A stretch of DNA of 28,902 bases from Nitrogeniibacter sp050293885 (GCA_050293885.1 JBNKNO010000041.1:1-28902); one strand, 5' to 3'; numbered from the stretch's first letter, positions 17,195-24,484 are shown. Program-made: numbers and translations. The notes: generated from the sequence alone by a model not told the origin.

Positions 17195-17617
17195 ATGGCA
17201 ATGACAGTTCATGTCGATATCGTGAGTGCCGAGGAAGAGATTTTTTCCGGCTTGGCTGAATTCGTCGCGCTGCCCGGAGAATCGGGCGAGCTCGGGATTT
17301 TGCCCGGGCACATGCCACTGATGACCCGGATCAAACCGGGTGCGGTGCGCGTGAAGGTGCAGAATCAAGCCGAGGAAGAGCTCGTCTTCGTGGCCGGCGG
17401 CCTGCTGGAAGTTCAGCCCGGCTTGGTAACGGTGCTTGCTGATACGGCGATTCGCGGCAAGGATCTTGACGAAGCCAAGGCCCTGGAAGCCAAGCGCAAG
17501 GCAGAAGAGGCGCTGGCCAATCAGAACGCCGAGATCGACTATGCGGCAGCCCAGGCCGAGTTGGCCGAGGCGATCGCACAGCTGGCAGCAATCAAGAAGT
17601 TGCGCAGTCGGCATTGA
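17195..17617 (+). CDS. atpC: F0F1 ATP synthase subunit epsilon
   Basis: 140 residues. The N-terminal beta-sandwich has VDIVSAEEEIFSG, PGESGELGILPGHMPLMT and the C-terminal part is a helical hairpin rich in Ala, Glu and Lys (about 90-138), the inhibitory domain. GGAGGA at 17182-17187 precedes the ATG. It is the last gene of the operon and ends about 25 bp before a strong terminator. Confidence 0.97.
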   Translation: MAMTVHVDIVSAEEEIFSGLAEFVALPGESGELGILPGHMPLMTRIKPGAVRVKVQNQAEEELVFVAGGLLEVQPGLVTVLADTAIRGKDLDEAKALEAKRKAEEALANQNAEIDYAAAQAELAEAIAQLAAIKKLRSRH

Positions 17618-17642
17618 TTGCGCGCGTCTTGCGTGTGTTAAG

Positions 17643-17673
17643 AAAAAGCAGCCTCCGGGCTGCTTTTTTCTTT
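17643..17673. terminator. Bidirectional terminator between atpC and ubiJ
   Basis: AGCAGCC (17647-17653), a TCCG loop and GGCTGCT (17658-17664) form a stem flanked by five A on the left and a T-rich run on the right, so it works as an intrinsic terminator in both directions. It lies between the ends of the convergent atp and ubi operons. Confidence 0.92.
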
Positions 17674-17711
17674 GGGTGGGAAAGAGAAGTCCCCGGATGA
17701 CGTCGAATCGC

Positions 17712-18293
17712 CTATTTGCCGATCTGTTTGTCCAGTCGTGCAATGCGCTGAGCGACGCGAGCGAGGTCGTCGCGCAGCCGGCGCGTGGATGACACGTGCT
17801 GCTCCAGCGCTTCGCGGGAGACCAGCAGCTCGCCTTCGTGCACTAGGTATTCGCTGGTATTGCGTGCCATGCGCTCAACAATTTCGGGCACGTTGTGCTC
17901 GACCCCCCTGGCCATGAGGTGAACACGACGGCCGACAATCGGACCGAGCAGGCGTGCCAAATCGGCTTCGCGGTCCCAGCTCAGGTGGCGACTGATGAAA
18001 CCGAGCGTGTCGGCCAGCTCGGCATTTCCCGTGATGTGAACGTGCGCCATCACCCCTTCGATTCCGTGGGGAATGGCGGCGAAAGCGCTCGACGGCACCT
18101 CGATCACGACGTCGCTTTGTTGTGATTTTTCCGCGATGTCGAGGTAACCCTCGGCGTTGATGGTGAAGTCGAGCGGGTAGCCGGCGATGCTCACTTGCGC
18201 ATGGGCGCCGGTATGCGCCCGAAGCCGATGTCGCCCCCATTCATGCTGGGCGAGCAGATGGTTCAGCGCGGGAAGCAGCAAGGCGTCGATCAT
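17712..18293 (-). CDS. ubiJ: Ubiquinone biosynthesis accessory factor UbiJ (SCP2 domain)
   Basis: 193 residues. The N-terminal two thirds form an SCP2-like sterol/lipid-binding domain (GYPLDFTINAEGYLDIAE, SDVVIEVPSSAF, VHITGNAELADTLGFI) and the C-terminal part is a charged coiled coil (REALEQHVSSTRRLRDDLARVAQRIARLDKQI). UbiJ binds ubiquinone intermediates inside the soluble Ubi complex with UbiK. WDREADLARLLGPIVGRR is typical of the family. It begins 6 bp after the Tim44-domain gene and is the last gene of the cluster, in line with ubiE three genes upstream. Confidence 0.88.
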   Translation of the reverse strand: MIDALLLPALNHLLAQHEWGRHRLRAHTGAHAQVSIAGYPLDFTINAEGYLDIAEKSQQSDVVIEVPSSAFAAIPHGIEGVMAHVHITGNAELADTLGFISRHLSWDREADLARLLGPIVGRRVHLMARGVEHNVPEIVERMARNTSEYLVHEGELLVSREALEQHVSSTRRLRDDLARVAQRIARLDKQIGK

Positions 18294-18299
18294 GGGCGG

Positions 18300-19094
18300 T
18301 CAGTGGGTTTGCTGAATGCCTGACACCCGCCATCCCCCGAGTTCGCCGCGGGGCTTGGTGAGGTGCCATATCTCGTCGAAAGGTGCAGGCGGGGTGTCGG
18401 CGTGCTCGCGGATCAGGCCGGAGAAGCGAACGCTCACGACATACCGCGCCGCCTCCTCGGTTGCCTCGATGATGTCGGCTTGAAGATCGATGACATCGGT
18501 CTTCTGGTCGGCGCCGGCACGCTCGTCGTACTGCATCTTGATCTCGGCAAAGACTTCGGGTGACGTGAAGGTGTGGATATCGTCAAGATTGCCCACGTCG
18601 TAGGCGGCTTGAAGCCGTATGAAGTTGAGTTTCGCTTCGCGACAGAATGCAGCTTCGTCGAAGGAATCAGTGGCCGCGTGCGCGGGCGACGCAGAGCTTG
18701 AACCACCCGTTTGCGTTTGCCCAGCGTAAGCCATGGATGGCTGTGCGTTGGGAGTCATGCGGGCGAGGCGCCGAAAGATCATGAGGGCGCCGAAGCCGAG
18801 CAGTGCCACCAGAAAGAAGGTCGCCATCTCCGGCCCAAGGCCAAGGTGTGTGAATAGCGCGGCGAGCCCGAGTCCGGCGGCGAGCCCGGCGACAGCGCCG
18901 AATACGCCACTGCGACGCGGTTGGGTGCCAGTCGGTGCGTTGCGTGTCGGCGCGGTGGGTGTTGCTTTGGGAGCAGGCGCGGTGCGTTGGATGCCAAAGG
19001 AGCGGCCGCCACCGAAACGGCGCGCGTCGGCCTCTTGCACGAATAGGCCAAGAACGGCGAACACGGCAAGCAGCGAGATGAAAAAGCGCGTCAT
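18300..19094 (-). CDS. Tim44-domain membrane protein
   Basis: 264 residues from ATG 19094, which has GGAG 8 bp upstream; an in-frame extension upstream has no signal-like features. A signal sequence or membrane anchor (1-23) is followed by ARRFGGGRSFG, the usual hallmark of bacterial Tim44-like proteins, a Pro/Thr-rich linker, two membrane helices (about 60-110) and a C-terminal Tim44/NTF2-like domain (FCREAKLNFIRLQAAYDVGNLDDIHTFTSPEVFAEI onwards). Bacterial members occur widely, without an agreed function; the mitochondrial homologue anchors the import motor at the membrane. Here it sits between ubiE and ubiJ, 6 bp from ubiJ, suggesting a membrane link to ubiquinone synthesis. Confidence 0.85.
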   Translation of the reverse strand: MTRFFISLLAVFAVLGLFVQEADARRFGGGRSFGIQRTAPAPKATPTAPTRNAPTGTQPRRSGVFGAVAGLAAGLGLAALFTHLGLGPEMATFFLVALLGFGALMIFRRLARMTPNAQPSMAYAGQTQTGGSSSASPAHAATDSFDEAAFCREAKLNFIRLQAAYDVGNLDDIHTFTSPEVFAEIKMQYDERAGADQKTDVIDLQADIIEATEEAARYVVSVRFSGLIREHADTPPAPFDEIWHLTKPRGELGGWRVSGIQQTH

Positions 19095-19149
19095 GAAATC
19101 GACTCCGGTGTCGTGTTTGACCGATGCGGGCGTATGCCGCGCGCCGGGC

Positions 19150-19887
19150 TCAGAGTTTGTACCCGCGATGAAGGGCGACCACGCCGCCGGTGAGGTTGAA
19201 GTAGTCGACCCGATCAAGTCCGGCCGCTTCCATCATGTGCTTGAGGGTCTCCTGGTCCGGATGCATGCGGATGGACTCGGCCAGATAGCGGTAGCTATCG
19301 GCATCGCCGGCGACCTTCTGGCCCAGCCAGGGGAGGATCTTGAACGAGTACAGGTCGTAGGCAGGGGCGAGCGGTTTGTGCACCCGGGAGAATTCGAGCA
19401 CCAGCAGCCTGCCGCCGGGCTTGAGCACGCGGCGCATTTCGGCCAGCGCGGCGTCCTTGTGGGTCATGTTGCGCAGACCGAATGCGACGGTGACACAGTT
19501 GAAGTAGTTGTCGGGGAAGGGCAGCTTTTCCGCGTCGCACTGGGCGACCGGCAGCGCCTGACCGTGGTCGATGACGCGGTCACGACCATGGCTGAGCATG
19601 GCGCCGTTGATGTCGGTGAGCCATACCTGACCACTGGGGCCGACACGTTTGGCAAACGCGATGGACAGGTCTGCGGTGCCGCCGGCAACGTCGAGTACGC
19701 GGTCGCCTGGTCGGACGTCGGCAATGCGCACCGTGAACGCCTTCCAGAGTCGGTGCAAACCGCCGGACATGAGGTCGTTCATGATGTCGTAGCGATTGGC
19801 GACCGAGGAGAACACGCCGGCGACTTTCTTGGCTTTTTCCGACTCGGCGACGGTATCAAAGCCGAAATGTGTGGTCTTGTCTTCCAT
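19150..19887 (-). CDS. ubiE: Ubiquinone/menaquinone C-methyltransferase UbiE
   Basis: 245 residues from ATG 19887 (MEDKTTHFGF), the family start; the frame continues upstream into the DUF971 gene without similarity. SAM-binding motif VLDVAGGTADLSIAF lies near residue 67, with YDIMNDLMSGGLHRLWK in the N-terminus and VTVAFGLRNMT plus MRRVLKPGGRLLVLEFS as further UbiE signatures. It methylates the C2 position of the benzoquinol ring. It begins 5 bp after the DUF971 stop. Confidence 0.96.
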   Translation of the reverse strand: MEDKTTHFGFDTVAESEKAKKVAGVFSSVANRYDIMNDLMSGGLHRLWKAFTVRIADVRPGDRVLDVAGGTADLSIAFAKRVGPSGQVWLTDINGAMLSHGRDRVIDHGQALPVAQCDAEKLPFPDNYFNCVTVAFGLRNMTHKDAALAEMRRVLKPGGRLLVLEFSRVHKPLAPAYDLYSFKILPWLGQKVAGDADSYRYLAESIRMHPDQETLKHMMEAAGLDRVDYFNLTGGVVALHRGYKL

Positions 19888-19892
19888 GGTGG

Positions 19893-20315
19893 TCAGTGGC
19901 CTCCGCAGCCGCCGCCCGAAGGCTTCTTGCCCGGTGTGGTGTCGACGTCGCGGTTGGCGCCGGCGGCCTCGAGGCGTGCCAGATAGTCGGCCCACAGCGC
20001 GTCCTGGTTCTCGCCAATCGACGCCAGATAGTCCCAGGAATAGAGGCCGCTGTCGTGTCCGTCGGAAAACACCAGTTTGACGGCGTAGTTGCCGACCGGT
20101 TCGACATTGAGCAGCATGACCTCGCGCTTGCCACTTTGCAGGGTTTCCTGGCCGGGCCCATGCCCACGCACTTCGGCGGAAGGCGAAAAGACGCGCAGGA
20201 ATTCAAACGGCAGGCGGTAGCGCGCGCCGTTGTCGAACGCCACTTCGAGCACGCGGGACTGCGTGTGAGCGACGATGTCGGTGGGAACTGGGGTGGCTGA
20301 GTCGAGTCCGGCCAT
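19893..20315 (-). CDS. DUF971 (gamma-butyrobetaine hydroxylase-like N-terminal domain) protein
   Basis: 140 residues from the ATG at 20315; a TTG four codons upstream is a weaker option. It has the single-domain DUF971 pattern: VAFDNGARYRLPFEFLRVFSPSAEVRGHG and VKLVFSDGHDSGLYSWDYLASIG. This zinc-binding-type fold is also the N-terminal domain of gamma-butyrobetaine hydroxylase and occurs next to ubiE or Fe-S assembly genes in many proteobacteria. The C-terminus ends in a Gly-rich stretch with Cys and His (SGGGCGGH), which could bind a metal. First gene of the ubi cluster; biochemical role unproven. Confidence 0.82.
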   Translation of the reverse strand: MAGLDSATPVPTDIVAHTQSRVLEVAFDNGARYRLPFEFLRVFSPSAEVRGHGPGQETLQSGKREVMLLNVEPVGNYAVKLVFSDGHDSGLYSWDYLASIGENQDALWADYLARLEAAGANRDVDTTPGKKPSGGGCGGH

Positions 20316-20407
20316 GATGTGCGCCAAGCGAGGCGTTGTGTGGTGTCAGGAAGGGTGTAATGATACCCCGATGCTGCGTGTGCGGCGCCGCGGTGGCGTG
20401 TTGCAGG

Positions 20408-20425
20408 TTCATGACGCGTCATGAA
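20408..20425. promoter_or_regulatory. 18-bp perfect palindrome between the ubi cluster and phoB
   Basis: TTCATGACGCGTCATGAA reads the same on both strands. It is placed between divergent genes, about 50 bp upstream of phoB and 93 bp upstream of the DUF971 start, where a dimeric regulator could act on either. It overlaps the Pho-box-like repeat. Confidence 0.4.
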
Positions 20426-20449
20426 ACCGTCAAGAAGCTGCAATAGACT
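20416..20449 (+). promoter_or_regulatory. Pho-box-like promoter of phoB
   Basis: Seven-base units GCGTCAT (20416-20422), CCGTCAA (20427-20433) and CTGCAAT (20438-20444) repeat with an 11-bp period and 4-bp spacers GAAA and GAAG. Each matches the CTGTCAT Pho-box unit at five of seven positions. TAGACT at 20444-20449 lies 10 bp after the second unit, where the -10 box of Pho promoters is expected. PhoB autoregulation is inferred. Confidence 0.5.
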
Positions 20450-20476
20450 GTGCGCATTCCGTTGGAGGTCACACTC

Positions 20477-21187
20477 ATGCCAGCCAATATTTTGCTTGTT
20501 GAAGACGAACCGGCCATCCAGGAGCTGATCGCAGCCAACCTGGGTCGGGCCGGCCACCACGTGGTTCGCGCGTCGGACGCGGAGACGGCATTGCGCATCG
20601 TGCGCGATGCCTTGCCCGACCTGATCCTGCTCGACTGGATGTTGCCGGGCATGTCCGGTATCGAGCTTGCCAAGCGCTTGCGTGCCGAAGAGCGTACGCG
20701 GGAAATCCCCTTGATCATGCTCACCGCGCGAGGCGAGGAGCAGGACAAGGTGCTGGGCCTGGAAACCGGCGCTGACGACTACATCACCAAGCCGTTCAGT
20801 CCGCGCGAGCTGGTCGCACGCATCAAGGCGGTGCTACGCCGCCGTGCGCCGCAGGCGACCGAAGATCCGGTGGAAGTCGGTGGTTTGCGACTTGATCCGG
20901 TGACACACCGTCTCTCCGCGGGCGAGCAAAGCCTCTCGCTGGGGCCGACCGAGTTTCGTCTGCTGCACTTTCTCATGACGCACCCGGAACGCGTGCATTC
21001 GCGCGCACAGCTGCTCGATCAGGTCTGGGGCGATCACGTGTTTGTCGAAGAGCGCACGGTGGATGTGCACATTCGCCGCCTGCGCTGCGCACTGGAGCCC
21101 ACGCAGCATGATCGTTTGATCCAGACCGTACGTGGCAGCGGCTATCGCCTCTCGGCGCAATCGGAAGAACCCCAGGCGGTGAGATAA
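20477..21187 (+). CDS. phoB: Phosphate regulon response regulator PhoB
   Basis: 236 residues from ATG 20477, with GGAGG at 20464-20468. The receiver domain has the acidic pocket D10/E11, phospho-acceptor Asp53 in LLDWMLPG, Thr83 and Lys105 (YITKPFSPREL). The C-terminal winged helix (about 130-228) contains LSLGPTEFRLLHFLMTHPERVHSRAQLLDQVWG and VDVHIRRLRCAL, as in the OmpR/PhoB class. It activates phosphate-starvation genes after phosphorylation by PhoR, encoded just downstream. Confidence 0.93.
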   Translation: MPANILLVEDEPAIQELIAANLGRAGHHVVRASDAETALRIVRDALPDLILLDWMLPGMSGIELAKRLRAEERTREIPLIMLTARGEEQDKVLGLETGADDYITKPFSPRELVARIKAVLRRRAPQATEDPVEVGGLRLDPVTHRLSAGEQSLSLGPTEFRLLHFLMTHPERVHSRAQLLDQVWGDHVFVEERTVDVHIRRLRCALEPTQHDRLIQTVRGSGYRLSAQSEEPQAVR

Positions 21188-21246
21188 TCACGCCCGGTAG
21201 ATACTGAACGGGGTTCATCATTCGCACGTCTGTTCGTTACGTCTGG

Positions 21247-22536
21247 GTGGGTTTCGCCACCGCGCTGGCCGCAGTTGCACTGTTCGCCGTCCCCATCGCT
21301 TTGCTGGTCTCGCCGGCATGGGGTGGCGTGGTCGGTGTGCTTGGGTTGCTGTTCGTGCTGTGGCGCCACAATTGGCACCTGACTCGCTTGGTGCTGTGGA
21401 CCCACGAGCCGGTGGGCACGCCCTTGCCACACGCGTTCGGGGTGTGGGACTTCGTATTCTCCGATCTCAATCGGCGCACACGGGTGGCCAGTGATCAGCG
21501 TGAGCGCCTGAGTGCGGCACTCGATCGATTTCGCGAGGCCGGGCAGGCCATGCCCGATGGGGTCATGTACCTGTCCCATACCGACACCATCGAATGGATC
21601 AACCGCCGGGCGGCGCTGGATTTCAGCCTTGATCAGGATCGCGATCGCGGTGTTCCGGTCACCAATCTGGTGCGGCAACCCGATTTCGTGCACTACCTGG
21701 AAAAGGGTGATTACGAGGAACCCTTCCTCTATCACCCCATCCGCCGCGAGGGAGCCGCGCTGCTGGTGCAGGTCATTCGCTTCGGCGATCAGCGCAAGAT
21801 GGTCATTTCGCGTGACGTCTCCCAGCTTGAAAAACTTGAAACCATGCGGCGCGACTTTGTCGCCAACGTGTCGCACGAGTTGCGTACCCCGCTGACGGTG
21901 GTGGCGGGATTCGTCGAAACCGTGATTGACGCCGAGGATGATCTCGACGTATCGGAGCGGAATCGCTATCTCGAATTGGCGCTTGAGCAGGCTGGCCGCA
22001 TGCAGCGGCTCATCAACGATCTGCTCACCTTGTCGGCACTGGAAACCGGGGCGCCATCGCCGGCCGAGGAGGTATTCGACGTCGGCGGCATCGTGCGTGA
22101 GATCGGGCGTGAGACCGAAGCGCTGTCCGCAGGCCGTCATACGGTCGAGGTCAATGTGGAATGCGACTGCAAATGCCACGGCAGTCCGAAGGAATTACAC
22201 AGCGCGTTCGCGAACCTTGCCAGCAATGCCGTGCGTTATACCCCCGAAGGCGGCGTCGTGCGCTTGAGTTGGCGCTTGGACAAGGCCGGCGGCGGTGAAT
22301 ATTGTGTGAAAGATACGGGCATCGGCATCGCGCCGGAACACGTGCCCCGTCTCACCGAGCGATTCTACCGGGTGGATCGCGGGCGTTCGCGCGAGACCGG
22401 GGGGACCGGTCTGGGGCTGGCCATCGTCAAGCACGTGCTGACCCGCCACCAATGCGAGTTGCGCGTGACCAGCACGCCGGGAGAGGGCAGCGAATTCTGC
22501 GTGCTTGTTCCCGCCCGGCGGATTGACAAGGTCTAG
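21247..22536 (+). CDS. phoR: Phosphate regulon sensor histidine kinase PhoR
   Basis: 429 residues if started at GTG 21247. Two membrane segments at about 2-21 and 26-40 are followed by the PhoR-type linker (LVLWTHEPVGTPLP), a PAS domain (about 97-195, with MPDGVMYLSHTDTIEWIN), HisKA with the phospho-acceptor His210 in VSHELRTPL, and HATPase_c with N-box ASNAVRYTPEGG, G1 DTGIGI and G2 GGTGLGLAIVKH. The first membrane helix begins at the second residue from this GTG, and the nine codons before it (from an ATT at 21220) encode a basic stretch with no ATG, GTG or TTG, so the true start is uncertain. The stop TAG is in a CTAG that borders the repeat element. Confidence 0.9.
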   Translation: MGFATALAAVALFAVPIALLVSPAWGGVVGVLGLLFVLWRHNWHLTRLVLWTHEPVGTPLPHAFGVWDFVFSDLNRRTRVASDQRERLSAALDRFREAGQAMPDGVMYLSHTDTIEWINRRAALDFSLDQDRDRGVPVTNLVRQPDFVHYLEKGDYEEPFLYHPIRREGAALLVQVIRFGDQRKMVISRDVSQLEKLETMRRDFVANVSHELRTPLTVVAGFVETVIDAEDDLDVSERNRYLELALEQAGRMQRLINDLLTLSALETGAPSPAEEVFDVGGIVREIGRETEALSAGRHTVEVNVECDCKCHGSPKELHSAFANLASNAVRYTPEGGVVRLSWRLDKAGGGEYCVKDTGIGIAPEHVPRLTERFYRVDRGRSRETGGTGLGLAIVKHVLTRHQCELRVTSTPGEGSEFCVLVPARRIDKV

Positions 22537-22804
22537 GGCCTGTTCACAGTAGGAAAGCGGATCGCGTTGAGGCCTTGAAGGCGCGCAACAAGACGCAGGA
22601 GGCGGCCAAGGGTGGTCCCCTTGGCAACGAGTGCAACGCGGTGGCGCGCCTTCAAGGCCTCAACCCTTCGGGCTCGGACCTGTTTGCCCCCAGTGCGGTG
22701 TTGCGCCTCCTTGCCTGGGGGCCACCCAGGTTGCGTCGGCGCGCCTTGTCCTGGGGGCAAACAGATCCGAGCGCGACCGTGTTCCTACTGTGAACAGGCC
22801 CTAG
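22533..22804. mobile_element. MITE-like non-coding element with two symmetrical hairpins
   Basis: A 264-bp unit (22537-22800) flanked by CTAG on both sides (22533-22536 and 22801-22804), probably a 4-bp target duplication. Terminal inverted repeats are 19 bp and perfect: GGCCTGTTCACAGTAGGAA at 22537-22555, complement at 22782-22800. Inside, hairpin A (arms 22566-22586 and 22644-22664, 21/21 paired) and hairpin B (arms 22673-22693 and 22751-22771, 20/21 paired) each span 99 bp with 57-bp interiors, and smaller inner stems occur at 22606-22624 and 22714-22730. All arms are placed symmetrically about 22668.5, within a TTCG tetraloop. No protein is encoded. I infer a non-autonomous insertion element mobilised by a transposase elsewhere; a structured convergent terminator is a less likely alternative. 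Confidence 0.8.
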
Positions 22805-24390
22805 TTGCGCCCGACCGTCGTGAATTCGACCTGATCGAAATTGCTGCCGCGTGTGACGAGTTTGGTCAGCCGCGTTTGCATGATCTTGTCGCCCATCTTG
22901 AGTTCGACGATTCGCTGTGCCTGGAACCAGCCGCCCGGCACGATCAGGCTCGGTTGCGACTTGAGCGCCGGCACTGCGGGCAGCAGAAAGCCGAGTTTGT
23001 ACGGTTCGCGTGAGTTGTTGTGCAGGCCGATGAGGCGCACGGCGACGCCCTCGGGGAGCCCGGGCAGCGTGTGTACGCCCAGTTCCATGACGCCATCGGG
23101 GCGGTACATCAACCAGCTGATGTGGGCCAGCAGGTAGTGCTCGCCATCGGGCGGGCGAATGCCGACGAGCTGATGATGCTCCAGACGTTGGCCGTGTGGC
23201 TGGCATTGCAGCCGGAAGCCGCCGACGGACTGATCGACGATGTCCCAGATTTGCGGGATGTAGCCGCGCTCGATGGCGATGCGCTTCATGTCCGCTTCTT
23301 GCGGGACTTCGTCCGCGCGTTCGCCGAAGGTCAGCATGGCGATATCGGTCTGCACCGGATTGAAGGCGGATTCGCGCGGTGACTCGAACGGCTTGCCGAG
23401 CACGAAAAAGCCGATCGCATCCCATTCCGAACAGAGATCCAGACGACCGTGCGAGACGCGTCGCGTGTAGCGGCGCCCGGCCGACGCAAGCCCCCATGGA
23501 CGATAGAGCGAGAGCAGCAGCCGTCCGCCGGATTCGGTGGTGCAGTCGTCACCCAAGCCCAGCGAGCTGGGGGTGACGCCTTGTTTGAACTGCGTGAGCA
23601 CGGCCTGGATTTGCCCGGCCAGGCGCGTGCCGTCAAAACGGCGCAGGTGGGGCGAGGCCGCCAGCGTGGCCAGCGGACGCAGACCGTGGTCGCGGCTCAG
23701 GTCGAGTGCGTAGGTGCCGGGCTTTTCGCCTTCCTGCGGGAGGTGCAGGGTGCAGTAAGGGGCAAAACGTTGCGCCCAGCGGCAGACCCATTCGAACTCC
23801 CGCTGGCTGCGACCGAAGGGGTTGGCCAGATCGATCAGCAGCGCCGCCACATAGGCTTCGACGCTGCTTTGTGCTTTCCATACTTCATTGAGCGGATCGG
23901 CCACGCGGGTGCGGGCGACGCCTTGCTGCTCGGCCACCGAGTAGCCGGCATGAAAGTCGAGCCACAGGCCGGGGGGCACGGAGCGGTGTGCCCGGAAGTA
24001 TTCGAGGATGGTCTGGCCGGCGTAGTGCAGCCGCCGCTGAAGCAGTGTGGGGCGCTGGGCCACCAGCAGATCCTGCGCGGCATCGCGCTGGCTGATCAGT
24101 GCGTACGAATCGGACAGATCGCGCCACAACTGCACGACCCGCATCAGCGTTGCTTCTTCCTCGCTCTCCGGGGGGAGCGGATGATCGGAATAACGCTTGG
24201 CCAGTTCGTCCTGTACGAAGGCGATGGGGACGCGCGCCGCTTCGAGCACCTCGAAGTGCCGGTCCGGTGCCGGCGGCTCGCGGTGCATTTCGGTCACGAT
24301 GCGAGAAAGGGTATCGTGGCTCTCCGCGACGCTGACCGGATTGAGGTGGCGAATCACATCAAGCGCGACGTTGGGATCGTGATAGTTCAT
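22801..24390 (-). CDS. Unknown cytoplasmic protein with a possible divergent PilZ motif
   Basis: 529 residues, no signal peptide or clear membrane segment. The N-terminal about 290 residues are helical and acidic-to-neutral with no motif I recognise. In the C-terminal part, RxxxR occurs as RRYTRR (306-311) and [DN]xSxxG as DQSVGG (386-391), the two c-di-GMP-contacting motifs of PilZ domains, but about 76 residues apart rather than the usual 20-30. The end (about 440-529) is beta-rich. It is convergent with phoR across the repeat element and uses TAG in the right CTAG as its stop. A c-di-GMP receptor role is a hypothesis only. The long uninterrupted frame, with no better frame on either strand, supports a real gene. 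Confidence 0.7.
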   Translation of the reverse strand: MNYHDPNVALDVIRHLNPVSVAESHDTLSRIVTEMHREPPAPDRHFEVLEAARVPIAFVQDELAKRYSDHPLPPESEEEATLMRVVQLWRDLSDSYALISQRDAAQDLLVAQRPTLLQRRLHYAGQTILEYFRAHRSVPPGLWLDFHAGYSVAEQQGVARTRVADPLNEVWKAQSSVEAYVAALLIDLANPFGRSQREFEWVCRWAQRFAPYCTLHLPQEGEKPGTYALDLSRDHGLRPLATLAASPHLRRFDGTRLAGQIQAVLTQFKQGVTPSSLGLGDDCTTESGGRLLLSLYRPWGLASAGRRYTRRVSHGRLDLCSEWDAIGFFVLGKPFESPRESAFNPVQTDIAMLTFGERADEVPQEADMKRIAIERGYIPQIWDIVDQSVGGFRLQCQPHGQRLEHHQLVGIRPPDGEHYLLAHISWLMYRPDGVMELGVHTLPGLPEGVAVRLIGLHNNSREPYKLGFLLPAVPALKSQPSLIVPGGWFQAQRIVELKMGDKIMQTRLTKLVTRGSNFDQVEFTTVGRN

Positions 24391-24484
24391 GACTCTACTT
24401 TTTCGTGGTCACCGTCGCCGCGTGCGCGCATGGGGTGACGGTTGCAGTTGTTGCATCGAATGATGACGTTCATTTCACCGCGAA

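Noticed and set aside
13999..17743. Long minus-strand open frames opposite atpA-atpG and atpD-atpC
   Set aside because: Shadows of highly biased atp codons; no ribosome sites or motifs, and the sense strand carries complete ATP synthase subunits.
22575..22793. A 72-codon open frame inside the repeat element
   Set aside because: It runs through both hairpins; the frame follows palindromic sequence, lacks a ribosome site and shows no family.
23449..24438. Long plus-strand frame opposite the PilZ-like gene
   Set aside because: The minus-strand frame has better composition and a sensible start and stop; the plus-strand product looks like a Gly/Arg-rich shadow.
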